A stretch of 53,148 nt of DNA from Desulfobacterales bacterium (GCA_013375395.1 JABXJW010000004.1:1-53148); one strand, 5' to 3'. Shown: positions 43,763 through 52,435, numbered from the stretch's first letter. A program made the numbers and translations. Notes: generated by a model not told the origin, from the letters alone.

Positions 43763-44383
43763 ATGATAAGAACCGGAACAGTTTCATATTTTTTCAGGGA
43801 CCAAAAAGGGCTCGAATGTGCCTTGGATAGTGTAGACTGGTCGGCAAATCCCAAAATCTGGAGTGCGGGCTGCTCGGCAGGACAGGAGCCGTTTACGATC
43901 GCAATTATGCTTGCCGAAAGGATTACTGTATGGAAATTCAAGAATCTCAGAATATTTGCCACGGACATAGTGGAAAAATTCGGTCAGAGAATAGCTACGG
44001 GAACATACAAGGAGACGGAAGTAAACGCTGTCAAGACCAACGAGGAAAATGAACACCTGTTCAAAAAGTATTTCGAAATCCTGGATGACGGCAGGTATGA
44101 AGTGATTCCTGAAATAAGGAGGAAAGTGGTTTTTGCGCGCAATGACGTGCTGGTCGATGAGCCAATATCCGACAATTTTGAGATGATATCATGCAAGAAT
44201 GTTTTTGAATATTTCAACATAGAAGAAAAACAGAGAGTTTACAGGAAATTTTACGATGTGTTGAGACCTGAGGGAATCCTTATGATAGACCCCAAGCAGA
44301 GGAACAAAGAGTACGAGCCCCCCGGAAACCTGTTTGAAAGAATATGTAAGGACTGCGTTGAAAGGGTATACAGAAAGAGGTAA
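43763..44383 (+). CDS. CheR-like SAM-dependent methyltransferase, lacking the N-terminal helical domain
   Basis: 206 residues resembling the catalytic domain of CheR chemotaxis methyltransferases: TVSYFFRD, WSAGCSAGQEPFTIAIMLAE (motif I, about 35-42), RIFATDI, GTYKETEV and the CKNVFEYF motif in the later core. The N-terminal four-helix CheR domain is absent. The frame runs upstream only to a TGA 54 bases ahead of the ATG. It may be a stand-alone methyltransferase or a truncated gene; the C-terminus also ends early. No chemotaxis gene is near. The ribosome-binding site (GGAG directly before ATG) is poorly placed. Confidence 0.7.
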   Translation: MIRTGTVSYFFRDQKGLECALDSVDWSANPKIWSAGCSAGQEPFTIAIMLAERITVWKFKNLRIFATDIVEKFGQRIATGTYKETEVNAVKTNEENEHLFKKYFEILDDGRYEVIPEIRRKVVFARNDVLVDEPISDNFEMISCKNVFEYFNIEEKQRVYRKFYDVLRPEGILMIDPKQRNKEYEPPGNLFERICKDCVERVYRKR

Positions 44384-44468
44384 AGACTTGGGGCGATCAC
44401 ACCGAACGCCTGATTTATGATGTTGTAATACGAGACGTTAAATTACGTCAGGATGCATAAGGATAAAG

Positions 44469-45050
44469 ATGGAGCGATCAAGAGCACGGCGCATCGGGCG
44501 CCTGCTAGTCGGAGTATTGCTGGTCGGAGTGCTGTGCGCTGGCGCGGGTTATGGCTATTGGGTATTTGTCAATCATCGTTTCGCGCCGGTTACAGAGGGG
44601 CAATTTTACCGATCCGGAGCGATGCCGCCCGAAACGCTGCAAGATATAGTTCGACAATACGGAATCCGAACCGTAATCGACTTTCGCGAGTCTGAGTATG
44701 AGGACAAGATAGCCGCAGAGCACTCGGCGTTGTCTCGGATCGGCGTGCAACATTTTAGCCTGCCTTCGAAACAGGTCCCGTCGGACGAGACTGTTGAAGC
44801 ATTTCTCAAGATTATGGAGGATCCAAAGAACCGGCCGGTGCTCGTACACTGCAAGCACGGAGTGGGGCGGGCGGTTCTTTTCTCTGCCATCTACCGCATA
44901 GAATACGAGGGCTGGCCGAATGAGCGCGCGCGTCGCGCCTCAAGGTTAATATTGTACAAAAGTAGTTTCGATTCCAACAGAAGCAAGGGAATCTTCTTGC
45001 GAAATTACACCCCACGTTTACGGCGTGCCGGCCAGATCAAGCTGTTTTGA
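44469..45050 (+). CDS. membrane-anchored dual-specificity/tyrosine phosphatase-like protein
   Basis: 193-residue protein with one N-terminal membrane anchor (about 10-32). A cysteine-phosphatase domain follows, with FYRSGAMPPETLQDIV, then GIRTVIDFRES (general-acid region), then the P-loop HCKHGVGRA (CX5R, about 127-135). The fold is like that of bacterial DSP/Siw14-type enzymes of the envelope. The substrate could be phosphotyrosine, phosphosugar or inositol phosphate. AAGGAT precedes the ATG. It belongs to the two-gene island between the duplicated aminotransferase ends. Confidence 0.85.
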   Translation: MERSRARRIGRLLVGVLLVGVLCAGAGYGYWVFVNHRFAPVTEGQFYRSGAMPPETLQDIVRQYGIRTVIDFRESEYEDKIAAEHSALSRIGVQHFSLPSKQVPSDETVEAFLKIMEDPKNRPVLVHCKHGVGRAVLFSAIYRIEYEGWPNERARRASRLILYKSSFDSNRSKGIFLRNYTPRLRRAGQIKLF

Positions 45051-45108
45051 TATCCGTCTTAAATCGCTACAACTTGTAACAAAAAGATCTGTCACTGACG
45101 AGTCATAG

Positions 45109-45894
45109 ATGAAAAACCGAACACTTCTATTTGGTGAAGGCATGTTTGAAACGTTCCGGGTCTATGAGGGAAGAAGGCTTGCCTTTGCAGAGGACCATCT
45201 GGACCGCATGGCCGCGGGATGTCGCTTTTTCGCGATCCTCTTCTCAAGAGGCAAGGCCATCAAAGCCTTAAAACTTGCCCTGGAGGAAATTCCTCCCGAC
45301 ACAGAGGCCCGCCTTCGGCTCACCCTCATCTCCCACGGGGATCACTGTGTGGAAAAGACAGCCTTTCAGACAGCCTGGGAGCCTTTGCCGGAGATGAAGG
45401 ACCGGCAGGCTTCAGGAGTCAGGTTGACCATGGCGCCTTTCGCCAAGTTTTCGGGCTCTCCTCTGGTCAGGTTCAAGACGACCGCCTGCCTTGAAAATAT
45501 CTTTGTCTTCAACCAGGCCCACAGCCAGGGATTCTTTGATGCCCTTTTTGTAAACGAGCGTGGCGAGATCACTGAAGGCAGCATCACGAATGTATTCTTT
45601 TTAAGCAAAGGTCATATTCTTACCCCGCCCACAGATGCGGGGCTCCTTCCCGGGGTTACCCGCAAGCAGATCATGGAAATTGCCGACGTGCTCGGCCTGC
45701 CGCTGACGGAATCAACGGTTACACCTGCGGATTTGAATCGATTCGACGGTGCTTTTGTGACAAACTCGGTGATCGAGATTCTGCCGGCCTCCTGCGTGGA
45801 CGACACCCATTACGCGATCCCCGAAATGATCACGGCACTGCAAGAGGGCTACCAAAGACGTTTGGAATCCTCTTTATTCTCCTTCGGACCATAG
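45109..45894 (+). CDS. pabC: class IV aminotransferase, probable 4-amino-4-deoxychorismate lyase
   Basis: 261-residue PLP enzyme of fold type IV. Signatures: FGEGMFETFRVYEG at the N-terminus, the catalytic Lys in VRFKTTACLENI near residue 122, NERGEITEGSITNVFF, and PTDAGLLPGVTRKQIME with the phosphate-binding LLPG..R. The size and the E-x-G-S-x-N motif fit PabC (pyruvate and p-aminobenzoate formation), but D-amino-acid or branched-chain aminotransferases are hard to exclude. folE2 and folC within 6 kb support a folate role. Its 5' end is duplicated at 43566. Confidence 0.8.
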   Translation: MKNRTLLFGEGMFETFRVYEGRRLAFAEDHLDRMAAGCRFFAILFSRGKAIKALKLALEEIPPDTEARLRLTLISHGDHCVEKTAFQTAWEPLPEMKDRQASGVRLTMAPFAKFSGSPLVRFKTTACLENIFVFNQAHSQGFFDALFVNERGEITEGSITNVFFLSKGHILTPPTDAGLLPGVTRKQIMEIADVLGLPLTESTVTPADLNRFDGAFVTNSVIEILPASCVDDTHYAIPEMITALQEGYQRRLESSLFSFGP

Positions 45895-46121
45895 TCTCTT
45901 TCCAATTCCAAATCCGGCGGACATAGCCGCAGGCTTATTCCTCCCCATTGCTCTTATTGGCCTTAATACTTTAAATTGGCTTTCCTTTTCCCAAGGTCGA
46001 GCAGAAGAAGTTCTCATTAGCAAGTTGTTTCCCGGCCTTGTGCAACCTCCGGAATACTGTTGTTGAACTGCAATCGAACCGCTTCGCACAGATCCGAGAA
46101 ATGACTCACTTGGCGCGATGA

Positions 46122-46742
46122 TTAAAAAGGGATGCGTAGCAGGAGGGCGGCGCTCTTTTCGTCCAACCAAATCATTGGGACGAACTTGGCATCTTGGTTC
46201 GTCACCCTGTAAGTGTTCAGAAGTGATTTTGCCATGACCAGAGACAGCAGCACTTCCTTGCTGCAGCCGGTTTCTGCTCGTATGATGTTTGGATCGTACA
46301 TGCCATCGGAGGGATTGGCATAATTTGCAATCAGCGTGTAAACGACAAAGTCTGCGCAACTGAAAAATATCAGGGCCTTGTTATATGTGGTTGGTTTGCG
46401 ATGATAAGATTGCAGGGCGTATTCGAATGTGCAACCTGCCATCCGTTCTCCGCCGACGGCATACGGCAACTTCGATTCCTCCGGAATGTCCTTATAGGTG
46501 GATAATCCGGGGTAGAATTTGCCGTCCTTTCTTACAAAGAGATACATGTTGGAAGAATCCGCCCCCACCTCTTTAGCCACCGCTTGATGCCCCAGTTCAT
46601 GGAGAGACAAGTGTGTCATATACGCAGCGCCAATGGAAGCGACATCCTTAAGGTCAAAAGCATACGTACTCTGGGCAGGAGCTATAAGAAATAGCCATCC
46701 GGTCAGGCCCGTTGCAATCAGTATCAGGTGAGTCTTGTCCAT
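46122..46742 (-). CDS. membrane-associated HELGH metallopeptidase-like protein
   Basis: 206 residues from the ATG at 46742, which starts directly at a signal peptide or anchor (ILIATGLTGWLFLIAP), cleavable after YAF. The zinc motif HELGH is at residues 48-52 (LSLHELGHQ). The rest is a moderately hydrophobic alpha protein with no other clear motif, and the third zinc ligand is not evident. Upstream in-frame starts would add 10 to 20 residues before the signal. It could be an M50-like or DUF-type peptidase fragment; the function is unknown. Confidence 0.6.
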   Translation of the reverse strand: MDKTHLILIATGLTGWLFLIAPAQSTYAFDLKDVASIGAAYMTHLSLHELGHQAVAKEVGADSSNMYLFVRKDGKFYPGLSTYKDIPEESKLPYAVGGERMAGCTFEYALQSYHRKPTTYNKALIFFSCADFVVYTLIANYANPSDGMYDPNIIRAETGCSKEVLLSLVMAKSLLNTYRVTNQDAKFVPMIWLDEKSAALLLRIPF

Positions 46743-46983
46743 GGTCCTTATGGAAAGCCCTCTGGGATCCATTTGACCTTTGTTTCGGCAGAAACGGCTC
46801 AAGACTTGACGACGAATCTTGTTTTTTTTGCAAAAAGCTTTTCGGGAAAATCGGGTGTTTTCTCATTACTAAAGAGTGCGTTAATTACACGACACACGCA
46901 GATAGGGCGCAATGATGAGGGCTTTGGTATATTTAGTTGGATTAAGGTGTTGCCTGGGGGGAGGACCTGGATGGATACGGCGC

Positions 46984-47769
46984 CTATGGCCGGGGAGCCA
47001 CCTCGGTGTAAGCGTAAGCGCTGTGGTTGTGGATGCTTTCAAAATTTTCCACTTCCACGCTGAACCATGTAAATCTATGATCGTTTCTCAACTTCTCGGT
47101 AACATCTCTTACCACGTCCTCTACAAACATCGGGTGATCGTAGGCCTGCTCTGTGATATATTTTTCATCTTCCCTTTTCAACAATGCATAAACATCACTG
47201 CTGGCCGAGCCTTCAACCATTTCAATAATTTCTTCGATCCAAAAAAACTCCTTAAACAGCAAGGTCACCGAAACCATGCCTCGCTGATTGTGGGCGCCCT
47301 GCCTGCTTATCTCTTTGGAGCACGGACACAGCGTGCATACGGGGACCTTGAGACAAATAAGGAGCTTGCGCTCTTTTCCGTTTATCTCCCCTATGTATTC
47401 GCAGGCGTACTCCATCATACTGGGAACACCCGAAACAGGGGCCTTTTTCTTCATAAAATATGGAAAACTTATTTCCAGATTGGCAGAGCGAGCATCAAGT
47501 GTTTCTCTTATCCTGTCAAGCATCTTGAAGAAAGTTTTCAGATTCAAGTCAGCATAATAATCATTCAGCACTTCTACGAATCTGCTCATGTGAGTCCCCT
47601 TGAACTTGTGGGGCAAGTGCACGTACATGTTGACCGTGGCTACGGTGGCCTGGGTCTTGTTGGTCCTGTCGAGGACATTCATCGGATACTTGATCCCCTT
47701 GATGCCTACCTTGCTGAGATCAACGTTGCGATGATCCGGTTGGTTTTGAACATCCTTCATCTTTGTCAT
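46984..47769 (-). CDS. folE2: GTP cyclohydrolase I type IB
   Basis: 261-residue FolE2, which converts GTP to 7,8-dihydroneopterin triphosphate, the first step of tetrahydrofolate and queuosine synthesis, using a different metal site from FolE1. Signatures: VDLSKVGIKGIKYPM, VNMYVHLPHKFKGTHMSRF, the catalytic-Cys region CTLCPCSKEIS, GAHNQRG, and ENFESIHNHSAYAY near the C-terminus. A start ATG is followed by a second ATG three codons later. It is transcribed divergently from purH. Confidence 0.95.
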   Translation of the reverse strand: MTKMKDVQNQPDHRNVDLSKVGIKGIKYPMNVLDRTNKTQATVATVNMYVHLPHKFKGTHMSRFVEVLNDYYADLNLKTFFKMLDRIRETLDARSANLEISFPYFMKKKAPVSGVPSMMEYACEYIGEINGKERKLLICLKVPVCTLCPCSKEISRQGAHNQRGMVSVTLLFKEFFWIEEIIEMVEGSASSDVYALLKREDEKYITEQAYDHPMFVEDVVRDVTEKLRNDHRFTWFSVEVENFESIHNHSAYAYTEVAPRP

Positions 47770-48143
47770 TATTCGTTGTTCGATTGGCCGTTAGATTGAA
47801 GTCCTCTGCGGTCCGTTTGATGCGGACAGGGAATTTTCGACTGCAAGGAAGGTTGCCACATTAGATTCGCGAGCCAACCACATCCGGCGGACCCAGGCGG
47901 CGTAGAATGCGCTCACTTTTGCAGCTCACAATCACATGCCTGCGCAAATTTGAATTTTAAGTAAAGCCTGCGAATATGTCAATTGGAATCCCCAAAAAAC
48001 AGCTTGACGGTGCAACGGATTTTATGGAAGGATTGGTGAAGCTTCGCACCCCGGTAAGCAAGAGACTTCTTTCCGTATGGCTCCCCACCCAGATACCACC
48101 TGGAAGTCGCCGGGCTGCATTCAGAAAACCGCAGGAGGAGATT
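47770..48143. other. intergenic leader region between folE2 and purH
   Basis: About 370 bases between divergent starts. A GC-rich segment around 48030-48125 (CGCACCCCGGTAAGC, CACCTGGAAGTCGCCGGGC) could be a structured 5' leader for the purine operon. I could not match it to a known riboswitch. The frame is open through it but has no ribosome-binding site before 48144. Confidence 0.35.
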
Positions 48144-48830
48144 ATGGCAATTAATGTTGTTGAAAAAATTGATGGATTCATCAAGCTCAGGCATGTGATT
48201 GTAAGCGTGTCGAACAAAAGCGGTCTGGAGGGCTTTATACCGGCACTGCTGGAAAGCAGCCCGGATATGCGCATATTTTCCACGGGTGGAACATATAACA
48301 GGCTCAAGGAAATCCTTGGCGACAGGGCATCTTCGTGCCTGAAGCAAGTCAGCGAATACACCGGCCAGCCCGAAACCCAGGGTGGCCTGGTCAAGACGCT
48401 CGATTTTAAGATCTATTTGGGACTGCTTACAGAGACTTACAACGATGCCCATCAGCAGGACATCCAAAGAACCGGCGCCGTCCCAATAGACATGGTGGTT
48501 GTCAACCTCTATCCATTCAAAGATACTATCTCCAAGCAGGGGGTCACAGTGGAACAGGCCAGGGGCAACATCGATATCGGAGGCCCCTGCATGATCAGGG
48601 CCTCGGCAAAAAACTTCATCAGAGTCGCAGCAGTTGTGGATCCCGGCGATTACGCAAAGATCATTTCCGAGATGAAGGCAAACGAAGGAAGGCTCTCTCT
48701 TGAACTGCGATACGGGCTGGCCAGGAAGGCTTTTGACCATACGGCCGTATACGACCGCAATATTGCAGATTTTCTGGCAGGCAAATCTTTTGACGATGTG
48801 AGCACCTGTTATCAGATCATGGAGGGTTAG
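48144..48830 (+). CDS. purH: IMP cyclohydrolase (N-terminal half of PurH as a separate protein)
   Basis: 228 residues starting at the ATG with GGAGGAG six bases upstream (an earlier in-frame ATG at 47976 has no site). It is the MGS-like IMP cyclohydrolase domain that closes FAICAR to IMP, the last step of purine synthesis. Features: VSVSNKSGLEGFIPALL, IFSTGGTYNRL, TGQPETQGGLVKTLDFKIY, VVVNLYPF, NIDIGGPCMIRASAKN and the C-terminal AFDHTAVYDRNIADFLA. In most bacteria this is fused to the transformylase; here a stop and four bases separate them. Confidence 0.95.
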   Translation: MAINVVEKIDGFIKLRHVIVSVSNKSGLEGFIPALLESSPDMRIFSTGGTYNRLKEILGDRASSCLKQVSEYTGQPETQGGLVKTLDFKIYLGLLTETYNDAHQQDIQRTGAVPIDMVVVNLYPFKDTISKQGVTVEQARGNIDIGGPCMIRASAKNFIRVAAVVDPGDYAKIISEMKANEGRLSLELRYGLARKAFDHTAVYDRNIADFLAGKSFDDVSTCYQIMEG

Positions 48831-48834
48831 TACA

Positions 48835-50085
48835 ATGGCTGAGGATCTCAAAAAAATGTACAGGACCATCATGGATGATCACTTTCCTCCAAACATGGAA
48901 ATATCCTTTGTGGATGGGCAAAAGCGCCAGACGCTTTTATACGAAAAGGTGGTGTGGGTGATCGATGATGTGCAAAAGGGGCTGAGATACGGTGAAAACC
49001 CGGGGCAAGAGGCCGCCTTATATAAGCTGGCAAACGGAAACCTGGCCCTTGGAGAGGCACGAACCATTCAGCCCGGCCAATACCTGGCTTCTGATATAGA
49101 GCTGCTGCAATCGGGCAAGCACCCCGGAAAGACCAACCTCACCGATGCGGACAACTCCCTGAACATTTTGAGATACTTTACGGACAAGCCGGCCGTGGTC
49201 ATAGTAAAGCACAACAATCCCTGCGGGGTTGCGCGAGCCGCGTCCTTAGAGGAAGCATACACCAAGGCGAACATGGCCGACCGTGTGGCCGCCTTTGGCG
49301 GTTGCATCGCTGTAAACCGTGCTGTGGACAAGGCAACGGCAGATGCCATTGCCAACCAATACGCCGAAGTGGTAGTGGCCCCCGAGTTCGAGGAAGGGGC
49401 CATGGATATCTTTTCCAAAAAGAAGAATCTTCGGGTAATCAGGATCGGCAATATCAGCCGATTGCAATCATTTGTGGGTGAACGGTTTGTGGAGTTCAAG
49501 AGCCTTATTGACGGCGGCCTCATCGCCCAGTGGTCTTTTGTGCCGCAGGCCAGGTCCAAAGAGGATCTCAAGCTCGCCGAGTGCGAATACAAGGGGAAAA
49601 CGTATCGCATCAAGAGGGAACCGACCGAGCAGGAGTATCAGGACATGCTCTTCGGCTGGCTGGTGGAATCAGGGGTCACGTCCAACTCGGTCATATATGC
49701 TAAGGACGAGGTGACCGTGGGGATCGGAACCGGCGAGCAGGACCGTGTGGGCGTTGCGGAAATTGCCAGAGACAAGGCATACAGAAAGCTTGCGGACCGG
49801 TACTGTTTTGAAGAGCTGAATATTCCATACAACGAGCTTTCCGATGAGGAAAAGAAAAAAGAGATCGACCAAAGAGTGGCCAAAGAAAAAGGCGGCCTGA
49901 TTGGCGCCGCCATGGTCAGTGATGCCTTCTTCCCCTTCAGGGACGGCGTGGATGTGGGGCTGCGGGAGGGGATTTCTGCCGTGATACAGCCCGGAGGCTC
50001 GCTCAACGACTACCAGGCCATAGAGGCCTGCAACGAGGCCGACGCCACCATGGTGTACACCGGCCAGAGGAGTTTCAAACACTGA
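48835..50085 (+). CDS. purH: AICAR transformylase (C-terminal half of PurH as a separate protein)
   Basis: 416-residue phosphoribosylaminoimidazolecarboxamide formyltransferase. It adds a formyl group from 10-formyl-THF to AICAR. Signatures: LRYGENPGQEAALYK, VIVKHNNPCGVAR, RVAAFGGCIAVNR, VAPEFEEGA, GAAMVSDAFFPFRDGVD and VIQPGGSLNDYQ. An insertion of acidic/basic charge (DEEKKKEIDQRVAKEKGG) precedes the active-site SDAFFPF. GGAGGG precedes the ATG. Translationally coupled to the cyclohydrolase gene. Confidence 0.95.
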   Translation: MAEDLKKMYRTIMDDHFPPNMEISFVDGQKRQTLLYEKVVWVIDDVQKGLRYGENPGQEAALYKLANGNLALGEARTIQPGQYLASDIELLQSGKHPGKTNLTDADNSLNILRYFTDKPAVVIVKHNNPCGVARAASLEEAYTKANMADRVAAFGGCIAVNRAVDKATADAIANQYAEVVVAPEFEEGAMDIFSKKKNLRVIRIGNISRLQSFVGERFVEFKSLIDGGLIAQWSFVPQARSKEDLKLAECEYKGKTYRIKREPTEQEYQDMLFGWLVESGVTSNSVIYAKDEVTVGIGTGEQDRVGVAEIARDKAYRKLADRYCFEELNIPYNELSDEEKKKEIDQRVAKEKGGLIGAAMVSDAFFPFRDGVDVGLREGISAVIQPGGSLNDYQAIEACNEADATMVYTGQRSFKH

Positions 50086-50099
50086 CGCTTCCGGCAGAA

Positions 50100-50400
50100 G
50101 GTTAAAATTCTCGCCCGCTCCCTTTGGTCGCTCGAGCTCTCAGAGAGCACAGAGAGCATTTTTTGCCTGATTTTTTGAGCAGGAAAAATCAGGCAAAGAG
50201 CGCGGTCCGCCGTCGGCGGACGTTATTTATTCTGCAACTGACTTCTTTGAATAAGGAATTGTCGGAATTCGCAGGCAAGACCGTTTGCCGATAATCATTT
50301 CCGGCGTGAGCGGAATGACAGTTTGAGCAAATTTCCCCTCTCAGGAAATCTGCTCAAGAACTCAGTGACTCTCTGGTCTCTGTGAGAGACAAAATGAGAT
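50100..50400. repeat. nested-hairpin repeat (family B, copy 2) and folC leader
   Basis: TTTGCCTGATTTTT and AAAAATCAGGCAAA (arms about 50161-50196) form a 14-bp stem. GTCCGCC/GGCGGAC follows, and near 50324-50357 an arm pair ATTTCC/GGAAAT lies inside GAGCA/TGCTC. The outer words CTCTCAGAGAGCACAGAGAGC and CTCTGTGAGAGAC mirror one another. The layout is as at 15.6 kb. It may end the purH transcript. Confidence 0.6.
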
Positions 50401-50441
50401 CTAGGACCACTTACGGAGGACTAATCCCGGTTTGATGTAGC

Positions 50442-51725
50442 ATGATTTCTTCCATCGACAACCACCTGGCCGCCCTTTATCGGCTGAGACGCTTCGGCAT
50501 CAAGTTCGGGCTGGAGACGATCTCGCGCCTCGCGAAGGGGCTCGGCAACCCTCATGGGCGCTATAAGTGCATCCATGTGGCAGGCACAAACGGCAAGGGA
50601 TCGATCGGGGCGTTTCTGTCTTCGGTCCTTGTACAGGCAGGCTACAAGGTGGGCCTTTATACCTCCCCCCATCTTATTCGCTTCAATGAACGCATTCAGG
50701 TCAAAGGAGTTCCAATATCGGATAAAGACGTAGTGCAAGCAGCAGAGGCGGTTCAGCGGATTTACGCACAGGGTGAGCCTCCAACCTTCTTTGAGTGCGC
50801 CACTGCAATGGCCTTCCACCACTTTGCCCGGCAAAAGGTGGACTGGGCCATCCTTGAAACCGGAATGGGCGGTCGCTACGATGCCACCAACGTGGTCAAG
50901 CCTGAAGCCGGTGTCATCTCCAACATCAGCATTGAACACACTGAATATCTCGGAAACACCCTGGCCAAGATCGCTGCCGAAAAGGCAGGCATCATAAAGG
51001 AGGGCGTGGGTGTTGTCACGGGCGTGCGGCAAAAAAGTGCGCTAAGGGTCATTGAGCAGGCAGCCGCAGAAAAAGGGGTGCCCTTGCGCAGGCTCGGGAA
51101 ACAGATAAAGATCCGGAAAGACGGAGACGGCTCTTTTACTTATATGGGACCGAAGTTCCGCTGGCCGAATGTAAAGGTGGGACTTATCGGAGACCACCAG
51201 ATAACAAATGCAGCCCTTGCCCTGGGAGCGCTGGAACTCCTGGCGGAAAAGGGGCTGCGTCTTGCTGATGAGGCCGTTTATGCCGGCCTTGCCGCAGCCC
51301 GCTGGCCGGGCCGTCTTGAGGTTGTGTCAGAGGACCCAATGATCATTTTGGACGGCGCCCACAACCCCTCAGCCGCAAGGACCCTCAAAAAGTTCTTGGA
51401 AAACGGTATGGCATCACGCCGCTTGACCCTGGTGCTCGGCATTCTCAATGACAAGGCGTGGAAGCAGATGTTAAGAGAGCTTCTGCCGGCAGCAGACCGC
51501 GTGATTCTGACACGACCTGAATATGAACGCGCGGCAGATCCCGATGTACTGGCATCGTTTGCCGGTTCCATTAAGGAAAGCGTGGTTGTGGCACCGCGTG
51601 TACCGGATGCCGTATCTCTTGCCATGGAAAATGCCGCTGACGGTGATGCGGTTTGCATCTCAGGGTCCCTTTATACCGTGGGCGAGGCTAAGGCATATCT
51701 TGGGGGTACCTATGCTCCTTGCTAA
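50442..51725 (+). CDS. folC: folylpolyglutamate synthase / dihydrofolate synthase
   Basis: 427-residue Mur-ligase-fold FolC. It adds glutamate to dihydropteroate and to folates. Signatures: GRYKCIHVAGTNGKGSIGAFLSS (P-loop), GLYTSPHLIRFNERI, ETGMGGRYDATNVVKP, SIEHTEYLGNTLAKIAAEKAGI, LIGDHQITNAALALGAL, and the C-terminal ILDGAHNPSAARTL. It follows the purH pair, whose second enzyme uses 10-formyl-THF. Its end overlaps the next gene by 14 bases. Confidence 0.96.
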   Translation: MISSIDNHLAALYRLRRFGIKFGLETISRLAKGLGNPHGRYKCIHVAGTNGKGSIGAFLSSVLVQAGYKVGLYTSPHLIRFNERIQVKGVPISDKDVVQAAEAVQRIYAQGEPPTFFECATAMAFHHFARQKVDWAILETGMGGRYDATNVVKPEAGVISNISIEHTEYLGNTLAKIAAEKAGIIKEGVGVVTGVRQKSALRVIEQAAAEKGVPLRRLGKQIKIRKDGDGSFTYMGPKFRWPNVKVGLIGDHQITNAALALGALELLAEKGLRLADEAVYAGLAAARWPGRLEVVSEDPMIILDGAHNPSAARTLKKFLENGMASRRLTLVLGILNDKAWKQMLRELLPAADRVILTRPEYERAADPDVLASFAGSIKESVVVAPRVPDAVSLAMENAADGDAVCISGSLYTVGEAKAYLGGTYAPC

Positions 51726-52344
51726 TGCTTATCTGGACAGGATTGATTTTTTAAGATACCTTCCTCAAACCGATTGCGCTGAGTGCGGGGCCAGCACCTG
51801 TCAGGGATTCGTCGAGGGTTTGAAGCAAGGCGAGAAAAAGCCCGCAGATTGTCCCGGGATCTCCGAAAATCTTCATTACTCTTTTCAAGTTGCCCTTAAT
51901 GCCGACAATATCCTGCCAAAATTTCCCTGCACAACGGTTCCGCAGCCCGGACCGGTAGGGTTGGTGGAAATCAATGTCCCTGGAGGCATTAGCCCCATCC
52001 TGGTCTCGGGCAACAATGTCCATACGCAGGATGTGCTGACATCGCTTCTGAGCACAACAAGAAGTGCATTTTTTATGTTTTTCGTTGACACAAAGGGACA
52101 TACGGTCGATATGGCTCTGATTTATGAGACGCTGACGGCCGGGCAGATCAGAAGAGACATCCTGAATTCAAGAGCCCTGAAAAGGAATCCTCGCCCACAG
52201 ATCATAATCCCCGGCTTGGCTGCGGCTGTTGGTAACAAGCTTAGACAATCGACAGGCTGGAATGTAATCGTCGGCCCGATCTGCGCAGCGGAATTGCCCC
52301 TGTTTTTGGCGAACCAATGGCTTCCGCCCGGCAAACGAATTTGA
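51712..52344 (+). CDS. mini CdhE/AcsC-like [4Fe-4S] protein (corrinoid protein large-subunit homolog without TIM barrel)
   Basis: 210 residues. The N-terminal motif CAECGASTCQGF..., with spacing CX2CX4CX16C, is the [4Fe-4S] site of the CdhE/AcsC gamma subunit of acetyl-CoA decarbonylase/synthase. The rest (GPVGLVEINVPGG, ILVSGNNVHTQDVLTSLL, MFFVDTKGHTVDMAL, IIIPGLAAAVGNKL, NVIVGPICAAELPLF) resembles the C-terminal corrinoid-binding region. The central TIM barrel of about 250 residues is absent. The gene overlaps folC by 14 bases, so it is translationally coupled. It may handle cobalamin or methyl groups near folate metabolism; that is inference. Confidence 0.75.
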   Translation: MLLANAYLDRIDFLRYLPQTDCAECGASTCQGFVEGLKQGEKKPADCPGISENLHYSFQVALNADNILPKFPCTTVPQPGPVGLVEINVPGGISPILVSGNNVHTQDVLTSLLSTTRSAFFMFFVDTKGHTVDMALIYETLTAGQIRRDILNSRALKRNPRPQIIIPGLAAAVGNKLRQSTGWNVIVGPICAAELPLFLANQWLPPGKRI

Positions 52345-52435
52345 CAACAATTCATCAACCCAAAGTGTAGATTTGCCAGTGATATCACAACAGGGTTTTG
52401 GATGCTCTCGATTGTCGATGTATAAACGAAAAAGC

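Noticed and set aside
48030-48125. ZTP/pfl or other riboswitch before purH
   Set aside because: The position suits a purine/folate switch and some GC-rich words look tempting, but I could not lay the known conserved core onto the sequence. A covariance-model scan would decide.
47976-48143. 56-residue N-terminal extension of the IMP cyclohydrolase
   Set aside because: No ribosome-binding site at 47976, and the ATG at 48144 has GGAGGAG and the usual start of the domain.
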